Positions 9,602 to 17,754 of a DNA stretch of 64,000 bases are shown in pieces. The stretch's first letter is position 1. Each line of letters starts with the position of its first letter. The position numbers were made by a program, and so were the translations under genes. The notes beneath the pieces are model-generated. The model ran no database searches, was not told the origin of the DNA, and saw only the letters and a program-made list of their open reading frames with translations. The DNA is from Kriegella sp965368185 (GTDB lineage Bacteria > Bacteroidota > Bacteroidia > Flavobacteriales > Flavobacteriaceae). The stretch lies in contig CBDULZ010000002.1 of assembly GCA_965368185.1 (NCBI GenBank), positions 62,001-126,000 of the forward strand, given 5' to 3'.

Positions 9602-10324
9602 ATGTTTTCAAAATTAGGGCAACGAAAGTCACTTACCGAACAAGTTGAAGAAGAGCTTACCGGTGCGATACGCGCTGGCACCTATTTGCCTGGTCAAAGA
9701 ATTCCGACCGAAAGCGAACTCTGCCAAATATTCGATGTGAGTAGAACGGCGGTTCGGGAAGCTGTTAAAAAAATGAGCGCCCGTGGTATTATTAAAGTGC
9801 GAAAAGGCAGTGGTGCCTATGTTTCTGAAGTAAGCGTGCAAAATGCCTCGGAGATATTGAACATGTTTTTTGAGCTGTCTTCGAACAAAGATCTCGTTTT
9901 GCAAACAATCGATGCCAGACAGATTTTAGAACCCACTTTGGCGGCTAGAGCCGCTAAAAGTCGGAACAATCATCATGTCGATTTGCTTAATAAGAACATG
10001 GAAAGTATGTATAGTTGTGCACTTGATGATAAAAAAAGGGAAGCTGAGTTGGATAATGATTTTCACAACACGCTGCTATCAATAACAGGTAATGAAGTAT
10101 TGGAGTTACTGTTGGGGCCTATTTTTTGTCTGATACCAAAATTTAAGACCAGTGTCTTCGCCAAGCCTACGGGCGGTAATCTTTTGAAAGCTAAAAATAG
10201 CATGCTCGAGCATCACAAAAATATACTGGAGGCTATTGCTCAAAGAGATGAGGTAGGGGCCTCAGAAGCGATGAAAAATCACTTATTGGAAACACGGGAA
10301 AACTATGTGCAATCATTAAAGTGA
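9602..10324 (+). CDS. FadR-type GntR family transcriptional regulator
   Basis: This 240-residue protein has the N-terminal winged helix-turn-helix of GntR proteins (YLPGQRIPTESELCQIFDVS, then RTAVREAVKKMSARGIIKV), covering about residues 15-80. An all-helical FCD effector domain at about 95-235 contains DARQILEPTLAARAA, DNDFHNTLLSITGN and a C-terminal HHKNILEAI. FadR/FCD proteins often sense hexuronates or aldonates and repress the matching catabolic genes. Directly downstream are the aldolase remnant and dgoD, so an aldonate such as galactonate is the likely effector. It has its own promoter, perhaps autoregulated. Confidence 0.92.
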   Translation: MFSKLGQRKSLTEQVEEELTGAIRAGTYLPGQRIPTESELCQIFDVSRTAVREAVKKMSARGIIKVRKGSGAYVSEVSVQNASEILNMFFELSSNKDLVLQTIDARQILEPTLAARAAKSRNNHHVDLLNKNMESMYSCALDDKKREAELDNDFHNTLLSITGNEVLELLLGPIFCLIPKFKTSVFAKPTGGNLLKAKNSMLEHHKNILEAIAQRDEVGASEAMKNHLLETRENYVQSLK

Positions 10325-10433
10325 CTATGAGTTTTGCTAGGCCTTAAAGCACTCCTTACCCGGGGTCAGCCTAACAGTAATGAAAAGAAATTAGTTCTAT
10401 AATGGAAGGCCGTACTTCCACACATGTACTGTA

Positions 10434-10698
10434 ATGAAAGGAAATGAAATAACAGCAAGCTTATCGTGCGTAAAAAAATTGTTGCCATTATTCGCTTGAA
10501 CATTCAAGATGAGGAGAAATACGGACTAAAGGGACCTGTTTTAAGCGAATCCGAGTGGGTGAATGGCCGAGACTGGATGGTCTTTGGAGCTGCTAGTTTG
10601 GGAATCGGAATTGTATTGATCAAATCAAGGAACTACAGTGGAAGATTTTGCAACCGGGTAAACATACAGCACAACAATTTGTAGAACAATCTAAATAG
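10434..10698 (+). pseudogene. Decayed KDPG/KDPGal-type aldolase (eda/dgoA family)
   Basis: A reading frame from ATG 10434 gives MKGNEITASLSCVKK. A shift at the A-tract 10472-10478 brings in KKIVAIIRLNIQDEE, the N-terminal beta-strand typical of KDPG aldolases. The frame then jumps to LKGPV and NGRDWMVFGAASLGIG with LIKSRNYS, the C-terminal part of the same family. After another shift it ends as TAQQFVEQSK with a stop at 10696-10698, five bases before the dgoD ATG. Intact family members have about 210-225 residues, so roughly 130 residues are deleted and at least two frameshifts are present. It would have produced pyruvate and an aldehyde from 2-keto-3-deoxy-6-phosphosugars. Assignment rests on motif recall, not an alignment. 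Confidence 0.65.
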
Positions 10699-10703
10699 TA
10701 GCA

Positions 10704-11861
10704 ATGGACGACTTAAGAATTGAGAAAATAGAATTATTTAAAGTGCCACCCAGATGGTTGTTCCTTAAGATAACAACCAAAAGTGGTATTGTCGGTTGGG
10801 GCGAGCCCGTTGTTGAGGGCAAGGCGGATACCGTCGCAGCATGTGTTAAAGAGTTGGAGCAATATGTTATCGGAAGAAATGCTAACGACATTGAGGATAT
10901 CTGGCAGATTCTATATCGCGGAGGTTTCTACCGTGGTGGACCTATTCTAATGAGTGCCATATCAGGAATCGATCAGGCCTTATGGGACATCAAAGGAAAG
11001 TTTCTTAATATTCCCGTATTCGAACTACTTGGTGGGGCGGTACGAAATAAAATGAAAATGTATTGTTGGATTGGGGGCGATAATCCCGATGTTGTTTTGG
11101 AGCAGGCACATGAAAAGGTAAAGGCGGGCTATCAAGCGGTTAAAATGAATGCCACAGGGGGAATGCAATGGGTTTCCTCCTTAAAAGATATTAAAACGGT
11201 TGCTCTTAATATTAAACTATTGCGGGAAGAATTTGGTTATGATCTAGATATCGGACTTGATTTTCATGGAAGGGTTCATAAGCCGATGGTGAAAAAACTA
11301 ATTGACGAATTAGCTCCTTATGAACCAATGTTTATCGAAGAGCCTGTGCTTTCGGAGAATAACGATGCTCTAAAGCATATTTATGCATATACCAATATTC
11401 CAATAGCCACTGGGGAACGTATGTTCTCTAGATGGGATTTTAAAGAGATATTGCATCAAGGAGTTGTCGATATTATTCAGCCAGACCTTAGTCACGCAGG
11501 GGGAATTTCCGAAGTGCGACGCATTGCTACTATGGCCGAGGCCTATGATGTAACCCTCGCGCCCCACTGTCCGCTAGGCCCGATTTCTTTGGCTTCGGCG
11601 TTACACATCGATTTTGTATCGGCGAATGCCATTATACAAGAAAGTAGCTTGGGAATTCATTACAATCAGGGGTATGATATATTGGATTATGTGCTGAACC
11701 CTGAAATTTTTGACGTTAAGGACGGGCATATCGATTTGTTCCAAAAACCCGGTCTCGGTGTTGAAATCAACGAAGAAAAACTATTGGAAGGACAGAAAGT
11801 AGGCCACAATTGGGCCAATCCTATTTGGCGTAACGAAGATGGGAATTTTTCGGAATGGTAA
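10704..11861 (+). CDS. dgoD: D-galactonate dehydratase (enolase superfamily)
   Basis: This 385-residue protein matches DgoD closely along its whole length. Landmarks are PPRWLFLKI and GWGEPVVEGKA near the start, RGGFYRGGPILMSAISGIDQ, and the closing KPGLGVEINEEK. Metal ligands are Asp186 (in LDFHGR), Glu212 (in FIEEP) and Glu238 (in TGERMFSR); His188 and the histidine in APHCPLGP fit the catalytic acid/base roles. It dehydrates D-galactonate to 2-keto-3-deoxy-D-galactonate in the cytoplasm. The relative with L-fuconate or other aldonate specificity is the main alternative, but the match to DgoD is strong. It follows the aldolase remnant and precedes the sulfatase-lactonase fusion. Confidence 0.93.
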   Translation: MDDLRIEKIELFKVPPRWLFLKITTKSGIVGWGEPVVEGKADTVAACVKELEQYVIGRNANDIEDIWQILYRGGFYRGGPILMSAISGIDQALWDIKGKFLNIPVFELLGGAVRNKMKMYCWIGGDNPDVVLEQAHEKVKAGYQAVKMNATGGMQWVSSLKDIKTVALNIKLLREEFGYDLDIGLDFHGRVHKPMVKKLIDELAPYEPMFIEEPVLSENNDALKHIYAYTNIPIATGERMFSRWDFKEILHQGVVDIIQPDLSHAGGISEVRRIATMAEAYDVTLAPHCPLGPISLASALHIDFVSANAIIQESSLGIHYNQGYDILDYVLNPEIFDVKDGHIDLFQKPGLGVEINEEKLLEGQKVGHNWANPIWRNEDGNFSEW

Positions 11862-11921
11862 ATAAATCTCACAAAAAAATAATTTAAATATTTCAAAACA
11901 GGCGCTATAATAAATTGCCCA

Positions 11922-14216
11922 ATGAAACGAACCCATAACTTTTTGATTCGAATTCTTTATTTAGCAGGTTTTCTTATGTGCTTTGGGCCTTTAAGTGCCC
12001 AAAGCAATACCGCGGACAGACCCAATATAATTCTGATTATGGTCGATGATTTAGGATATGAAGCTGTCGGTTGTTATGGTGGTACTTCTTATCAAACGCC
12101 GAACATCGATAAATTAGCTTCAGGTGGTATGCAATTCAACCAAGCCTATGCTCAGCCCTTATGTTCTCCTACCCGTTTAGAAATTATGACCGGAAAATAT
12201 ACCTATCGAAATTGGACTTCCTTCGGTATTCTAGATCCCAGTGAGAAAACTTTCGGGCATCTCATGCAAGATGCAGGCTATGCGACCTGTATCATTGGAA
12301 AATGGCAGTTGCAGAGTTATGACCCCATTGATTATCCGGGTTCTGAATTCAGGCGCGATACTGGTATGAAAATCCATATGGCGGGTTTTGATCAATATTG
12401 CAGCTGGCATGTGGGGCATACGGAAGATAAAGGCTCTCGTTACGCCGATCCCGTTATTTTTCAAAATGGGGAGTTCTTGAAAAATACCAAGGATAGATAC
12501 GGTCCTGATATATTCAGTGATTATTTGAATGAATATATAGGTCGTCAGCGAGAGAAGCCCTTTTTTGTATACTATCCGATGGTGCTTACCCATAATCCTT
12601 TTTCGCCAACTCCTAAAAGCATGACATGGAAAGACTCCACAAAAAGATTTGATGAAAATCCGGGATATTTTAAGGATATGGTGGAATATACCGATAAAAT
12701 TGTGGGAGACATTGTGGATAATCTTGAGAAAAAAGGATTGCGGGAAAACACCCTCATTTTGTTCTATTCTGACAACGGCACAAATCGCGAAATTTACTCG
12801 AATATGGGTAGAAAGGTAGTTCAGGGCGGTAAAGGGTTGACCACCGAAGCTGGTATTAAGGTTCCTTTTATTGCGAATTGGCCCGGTAGGATAAAAGAGG
12901 GGTCTACAACCGATGAAATGATTTCAGCTATTGACTTTTTGCCAACGATATTAGAGGCTGGGGGGAAAGCAATTCCCGATGGTTTTCAGACTGATGGACA
13001 AAGTTTTTTACCTGTTTTGGAAGGGAAACCGTCACATAGAAAAGATTGGATTTATATGGATTACAATCCGAAACCGGGTTGGGACAAAGATCAATTTGCC
13101 CGTTCCGAATTCGTTATGAATAGGGCCTATAAATTATATGGCGATGGCAGGTTTTATAATATTGAGGATGATATCTTAGAACAAGATTCCATACCCTCTA
13201 CCTTACTCGATGACCAAACTAAAATAATAAAAAGGCATTTCAGGGTCATTATCGATTCTTTAAAAAAGTATCCCAGCTTTGGTTGGATCGAACGTTTGGC
13301 TCCTGAATTTAATTCCGTCGTTTCCGAACATGCCAGAATTGAATTGGTCGCTGAGGGCTTTAACTGGTCTGAAGGCCCTGTTTGGCAGTCGAAGGGTCAA
13401 AGACTACTTTTCTCAGATGTTCCCGAAAATAAAATATATCAATGGAACGATATAAGCGGACTCGAACTTTATATGTCTCCTTCGGGTTATACGGGACCTT
13501 CGTTCGATAAGAATCAAAAAGGAGGAAAAGGCTCGAACGGTTTGACATTGGGCCCCGATGGTAATTTAATTTTATGCCAACAAGGCGATCGCATAATTGG
13601 CAAGTTAGTAGGCTTGGCTGATCCGCGAAACCCAAAATTTGAATCGATAGTTTCCCACTACGAAGGAAGAAAATTAAATTCACCTAACGATTTGGTTTAT
13701 GACCAAAACGGTAATTTATATTTCACAGATCCTTCTTTCGGATTGGGCGACAAACAGAGTGAAATAGGGTTTAATGGCGTTTATTTCTATGGTAAGGATG
13801 GAACATTGACTCTTGTAGATGACAGTGTAAAAGCGCCAAATGGTATTGCCGTTTCAAATGACAATAAAACACTGTACGTAGCCGATTCCGATGTCAATTT
13901 TCCAAAAATTTTGAGCTATAATATTGTCGGTGAGGGGCGCGTTAACAACAAAAGAACATTCTTTGATGCCACTCAATTGCGTGAGGTCAGTATCAGTAAA
14001 CAATCGCCTGATGGCATGAAAATCGACAAAAATGGGAATATCTTTTTGGCGGGACCCGATGGTGTGCTGGTGATTTCGCCAAAAGGAAAACATTTGGGTA
14101 CGATCAGAACCGACAAGAAAACAGGTAATTGTGAGTTTAGTGATGACGGCAGGTACCTGTTTATCACGGCGGATGATTATCTATTGCGTGTAAATTTACG
14201 TCCGTATTCTAAATAA
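11922..14216 (+). CDS. Sulfatase fused to SMP-30/gluconolactonase-like domain
   Basis: This 764-residue protein has a Sec signal peptide ending near FGPLSAQS. The N-terminal sulfatase domain covers about residues 30-440: NIILIMVDDLGYEAVGCYGG, the maturation motif CSPTR with Cys81, IIGKWQL and FYSDNGTNRE. From about residue 470 the protein is an SMP-30/LRE-like beta-propeller: VAEGFNWSEGPVWQSKG, LNSPNDLVYDQNGNLYFTDP, APNGIAVSNDNKTLYVADSD. The Glu, Asn and Asp residues in these motifs match the family's metal ligands. One exported protein may thus remove sulfate and open an aldonolactone. Position directly after dgoD supports a sulfated galactose-type substrate. The start and stop codons and the unbroken frame argue against an annotation artefact. 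Confidence 0.88.
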   Translation: MKRTHNFLIRILYLAGFLMCFGPLSAQSNTADRPNIILIMVDDLGYEAVGCYGGTSYQTPNIDKLASGGMQFNQAYAQPLCSPTRLEIMTGKYTYRNWTSFGILDPSEKTFGHLMQDAGYATCIIGKWQLQSYDPIDYPGSEFRRDTGMKIHMAGFDQYCSWHVGHTEDKGSRYADPVIFQNGEFLKNTKDRYGPDIFSDYLNEYIGRQREKPFFVYYPMVLTHNPFSPTPKSMTWKDSTKRFDENPGYFKDMVEYTDKIVGDIVDNLEKKGLRENTLILFYSDNGTNREIYSNMGRKVVQGGKGLTTEAGIKVPFIANWPGRIKEGSTTDEMISAIDFLPTILEAGGKAIPDGFQTDGQSFLPVLEGKPSHRKDWIYMDYNPKPGWDKDQFARSEFVMNRAYKLYGDGRFYNIEDDILEQDSIPSTLLDDQTKIIKRHFRVIIDSLKKYPSFGWIERLAPEFNSVVSEHARIELVAEGFNWSEGPVWQSKGQRLLFSDVPENKIYQWNDISGLELYMSPSGYTGPSFDKNQKGGKGSNGLTLGPDGNLILCQQGDRIIGKLVGLADPRNPKFESIVSHYEGRKLNSPNDLVYDQNGNLYFTDPSFGLGDKQSEIGFNGVYFYGKDGTLTLVDDSVKAPNGIAVSNDNKTLYVADSDVNFPKILSYNIVGEGRVNNKRTFFDATQLREVSISKQSPDGMKIDKNGNIFLAGPDGVLVISPKGKHLGTIRTDKKTGNCEFSDDGRYLFITADDYLLRVNLRPYSK

Positions 14217-14244
14217 AATCGAGGAATAGCCGCTCGTGGGGGGG

Positions 14245-14259
14245 TGTCAAATTTTGACA
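14245..14259. promoter_or_regulatory. 15-base palindrome between two sulfatase genes
   Basis: TGTCAAATTTTGACA is a perfect odd palindrome with seven-base arms. It starts 28 bases after the fusion gene's stop and ends 48 bases before the next sulfatase ATG. An operator for the local GntR or AraC regulator is possible; no second copy was seen. Confidence 0.35.
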
Positions 14260-14307
14260 GTAGCAATAAATAAGAATCCATTATTAAATGGAATTAAAAT
14301 CAGTCAA

Positions 14308-15813
14308 ATGAAAACATACCTAATCGCCTTCGCTTTGGTGCTTCAAGTTATTTGTACTAACTCATGCACCTCAAAAAAGGATGAAAGCAAAGTTGTAGAG
14401 GAAAGGCCGAACATCGTTTTTATTATAGCCGACGACATGGCTTGGGATGATAGTGGTGCTTATGGGCATCCACATATTCAAACGCCGCACATTGATAGGC
14501 TGGCCGCCCAAGGCATGCGTTTTGATAATGCTTTTTTGACAACAAGTTCTTGTAGTCCGAGTAGAACGAGTATTATTACGGGTATGTATCCCCATAATAC
14601 AGATGCAGAACAACTGCATTGGCCTTTGCCCGCCGATCGGATAACCTTTGTAGAACATTTAAAAAAATCAGGATATTGGACGGCACAAGCTGGAAAATGG
14701 CATATGGGCGAGGCAATTAAAAATCGTTTTGATGTAATAAAAGATATTGGAACCACAGGTTTTCAGTTAGCTTCCGATGGTTCGAGGGCCGTACAAAAAG
14801 GAGATGGTAGTGGCTGCGAAAATTGGATACAGGTATTGAAAGAACGTCCAGAAGAGCAAACCTTTTTTCTATGGTTGGCCGCCGTAGACCCGCATCGGCC
14901 ATATACCGAAGGTATTATTGAAAATCCACATGCGTTGGAAGATGTGGTGCTTCCTCCGTATTTTCCGGATACGGAAGAAGTAAGAAAAGACTTTGCACAT
15001 TATTACAACGAAATCACACGATTGGATAAGTATGTCGGAAAGGTAGTGGCCGAGCTCGATGAACAGGGGCTATCGAAGAATACCTTGATACTTTTTATTA
15101 GTGATAATGGGAGGCCATTCCCAAGAGACAAAACCACGCTTTATGACGGGGGTATAAAAACGCCTTGGATCATGAAATGGCCGAAGAAGATAAAACCTGG
15201 TTCGGTTTGCGAGAGTTTGGTAAGTGCTGTTGATATAGCACCGACATTTGTAAAACTAGCGGGTCTCGAATCAATTCCGTCCTTCGAGGGTTTTGACTTT
15301 TCCGAACTATTGACCGCTCCTGAAAAAATTGTTAGGGATGAAATATATGCGGAAGACCACTGGCACGATTATGAAGATTATACCCGGGCCATCCGTACCA
15401 AAACTTATAAATACATTCGTAATTTTTATATCGATTTGCCAAACACACCATCGGCCGATGCTTTCATGGGCGGAACGTTTTCCTCCATGCTTGAACTAAA
15501 AGAAAAGGGAGAATTAAATGAAGCCCAATTGGCCTGTTTTACTATTCCACGTCCAGAAGAAGAATTATATAATGTGGTCGAAGACCCATATGAACTTATC
15601 AATCTTGCCGGAAGTCCCGATGCCGAGGAAACATTGCTGCAATTGCGAGCTGAACTCAGAAGGATGAGGTTCGTGTCTCATGATAGTCTTCCTGAATTTA
15701 GAACACCCGATGAGTTCGATCGAAACACGGGTAAATCGAACGATTTTAGAAAAAGGCCGCGCCCGTCGAAAAGGGAAATGCAAGAAATTATTCGCGAAAT
15801 GAATGGGAAGTGA
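14308..15813 (+). CDS. Type I sulfatase, lipoprotein (heparan-sulfamidase-like subgroup)
   Basis: An ATG at 14308 was chosen over a GTG at 14236 because it starts a clean lipoprotein leader (MKTYLIAFALVLQVICTNSC), giving 501 residues. The sulfatase core has NIVFIIADDMAWDDSGAYGH, the maturation motif CSPSRTSIITG with Cys82, and AGKWHMGEA. FLWLAAVDPHRPY and LFISDNGRPFPRDK follow. The YNVVEDPYELINLAG ending and overall pattern resemble the S1 subgroup that includes N-sulfoglucosamine sulfohydrolase, but bacterial members have varied sulfated-glycan substrates. It lies 91 bases downstream of the sulfatase-lactonase fusion, probably as the last gene of that unit. Confidence 0.9.
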   Translation: MKTYLIAFALVLQVICTNSCTSKKDESKVVEERPNIVFIIADDMAWDDSGAYGHPHIQTPHIDRLAAQGMRFDNAFLTTSSCSPSRTSIITGMYPHNTDAEQLHWPLPADRITFVEHLKKSGYWTAQAGKWHMGEAIKNRFDVIKDIGTTGFQLASDGSRAVQKGDGSGCENWIQVLKERPEEQTFFLWLAAVDPHRPYTEGIIENPHALEDVVLPPYFPDTEEVRKDFAHYYNEITRLDKYVGKVVAELDEQGLSKNTLILFISDNGRPFPRDKTTLYDGGIKTPWIMKWPKKIKPGSVCESLVSAVDIAPTFVKLAGLESIPSFEGFDFSELLTAPEKIVRDEIYAEDHWHDYEDYTRAIRTKTYKYIRNFYIDLPNTPSADAFMGGTFSSMLELKEKGELNEAQLACFTIPRPEEELYNVVEDPYELINLAGSPDAEETLLQLRAELRRMRFVSHDSLPEFRTPDEFDRNTGKSNDFRKRPRPSKREMQEIIREMNGK

Positions 15814-16281
15814 TGATTGCCAACTTACCTGTAAATTGATATTATAATAATGACCTAACTATTAAAACCCATCCGGCGATAGTACCTAATTTGCTGTAAT
15901 TCCATAAAATATCATGCGTTCATAGGTCGAATTCAATTGCAAACTATACCGTTTTTTAAGTAAATGATACATAGCTGATTGACAGTTATAGGTTAAATAC
16001 ACTACTTTTAGCTATCTAATTATTTTCTTAATTTAGATTGATCAGCATGAAACCCGCCTTTTAGGCTTGGTCTTTGTACTTAGGTAGCCCTTTTGTTTTT
16101 TGGTCAACACTATAACAATTCCCCGATTTTAGTGATCTGGCTTTATTTAGTTTAATAAAATAGCGGTCTGTTTCAAGACCGAATTAGATTTGGTTTAAAG
16201 AGCTATTGCGCATTTTAAATGGGTACTTTATTGTTGACAAAGAAAATTAAGTGCTAAAAAGCAGGGTTAAATCTTTAGAAT
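15814..16281. other. Non-coding spacer, 468 bases
   Basis: All frames are crowded with stops and I find no gene. A small hairpin, CGGTCT-GTTTCA-AGACCG, sits at 16164-16181 without a U-tract. The spacer separates the sulfatase unit from the TIR gene and ends in the motif shared with the CHAP gene. Confidence 0.6.
16267..16277 (+). promoter_or_regulatory. Shared 11-base motif before the TIR gene
   Basis: TTAAATCTTTA ends four bases before the TIR start codon. The same 11 bases lie at exactly the same distance before the CHAP gene (17740-17750). The core resembles a degenerate -7 element (TTTA for TTTG), in which case both mRNAs would be nearly leaderless. Confidence 0.45.
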
Positions 16282-17274
16282 ATGAAAATATTTGTCACCT
16301 ATAGCAGATCAACGCAGCGTGAAGTAATGTCACTCGTTAAAGATTTGGAAGAGCTAGGCCATGAGGTTTGGTTTGATAAGGATATAAGTGGAGGGCAAAG
16401 TTGGTGGGACAACATCCTAGGTCAAATTAGAGATTGTGAAATTTATGTATTTGCCATTGCTAAAGATTCTATAGACTCTACAGCATGTTTACGCGAATTA
16501 AAGTATGCCGAAGCACTTGGGAAGGCGCCATTACCCGTATTAATTAAGAATGATGTGTCGTTGGCGCTAGCACCGAGATACATATCTAACACTCAATATG
16601 CGGACTACACAAAATCTGACCAAAAAGATACTATCATTTATTTAATTAAGTCGTTAAATGCCATTACACCGACAACATCACTTCCGGATCCCTTACCAGA
16701 ACCTCCTGAAATACCTATTTCATATCTAGATACGCTTAAAGAAAAAGTTGATGCACCAACGATGACTCGAAATGAGCAGATCGGTTTGGTTAAAACACTT
16801 CAATCAAAGTTGGATGACCCCCAAGTCAACCGAGAAGATATTATTCACTTATTGAAGCGATTACGAAAACATGATGATTTGCTGTTTGCAACAGCCAAAG
16901 ACATTGATGCACTTTTAGAAAGAAACCCTGTTACGTCGCAACCTAAACCCAAACCAAAACCAGAAGAAGTCAAGACGCCGAAATCAGACCCCAGACCTCC
17001 CCATTCTTCAAATATCCATAATAGACCTGTACAAGGCCAGCCAGTGCTAAAAAAGGATAGCACGAACCAACAATGGAATGCAGGTTTGGTAGTTTTATTG
17101 GGTGTGGGAACACTTTGTGTTTTTCCAATTGGGATTATTGCCGGAATAATAGCTATAAATACAAAGGAAAATAAAACGGCGGGCTATTTTTTACTTGGTC
17201 TTGGGATAATAATGGGCATTTTGTTTGTGATAGCCCTGATTGCCGGTGCTTACGATGATTCCTATTACTATTAA
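16282..17274 (+). CDS. TIR-domain protein with C-terminal membrane anchor
   Basis: This 330-residue protein starts directly with a TIR fold, about residues 1-130: MKIFVTYSRSTQREVMSLVK, HEVWFDKDISGGQSWWDNI and CLRELKYAEALGKAPLPVLI. Glu72, in CLREL, sits where catalytic glutamates of NAD-cleaving TIR domains lie. A helical part and a Pro/Lys-rich linker (SQPKPKPKPEEVKTPKSDP) lead to two transmembrane helices in the last 70 residues and a tail YDDSYYY. The likely topology is TIR in the cytoplasm tethered to the inner membrane. It stands alone among long spacers. TIR proteins serve in anti-phage defence or signalling; no Thoeris or CBASS partner is present, so its role is open. Confidence 0.85.
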   Translation: MKIFVTYSRSTQREVMSLVKDLEELGHEVWFDKDISGGQSWWDNILGQIRDCEIYVFAIAKDSIDSTACLRELKYAEALGKAPLPVLIKNDVSLALAPRYISNTQYADYTKSDQKDTIIYLIKSLNAITPTTSLPDPLPEPPEIPISYLDTLKEKVDAPTMTRNEQIGLVKTLQSKLDDPQVNREDIIHLLKRLRKHDDLLFATAKDIDALLERNPVTSQPKPKPKPEEVKTPKSDPRPPHSSNIHNRPVQGQPVLKKDSTNQQWNAGLVVLLGVGTLCVFPIGIIAGIIAINTKENKTAGYFLLGLGIIMGILFVIALIAGAYDDSYYY

Positions 17275-17754
17275 CCTGAATTCATAGCACATATTGCTTT
17301 ACAAAAGGTAGTCTACCACTAAACTAAATTTGGGTTGTTGGTCATACATCTTTTTTGACCTATGCTTTTTTCTCCCACCATACCATTTCTGCTCTCGAGA
17401 AAACAGGTGTGAAGTTCGTGGTAGTATTGAAAGTCCGTACAAATAAATGAAAAAGGTATACTAAAAAAATCGAACGGACTCCTTGTCATAATTCAATGTG
17501 GCCCTTAGACGAAGTGCCAAGGTTCAAGCGATAGGAAGCATTGAGAGCCCTTACCATACTTCTAAAAGGAAGGGCAATCTCTTTGCCCTGATTATACAAT
17601 GATTGCTGCCATCTATACATTTGGTTTGTTTACAGCTTGAGAATATGCCTAATTTTCAACGCCGTTTTATAGCCATTCCTTGATATCTCCCTCGTTAAAA
17701 CCATGGTTTGTCCCCCTATATTTAATTCAAGTAATCCATTTAAATCTTTATAGT
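17275..17754. other. Non-coding spacer, 480 bases, with possible coding relics
   Basis: No intact gene. On the minus strand, 17486-17620 reads as a 44-residue open frame beginning MYRWQQSLYNQGKEIALPF. A second minus-strand stretch near 17275-17400 reads REQKWYGGRKKHRSKK, loosely like the basic segment of DDE transposases. Either could be decayed gene debris; neither is supported by a start, stop and family match together. Hairpin AGGGCAA/TTGCCCT lies at 17571-17589. Confidence 0.3.
17740..17750 (+). promoter_or_regulatory. Shared 11-base motif before the CHAP gene
   Basis: TTAAATCTTTA ends four bases before ATG 17755 and is identical in sequence and spacing to the motif before the TIR gene. 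This supports the ATG at 17755 as the true start. Confidence 0.45.

Noticed and set aside
10466..10684. 72-codon frame from a GTG taken as a small intact gene
   Set aside because: Its two halves match the two ends of one aldolase, with family sequence continuing in other frames on both sides; it is better explained as a pseudogene.
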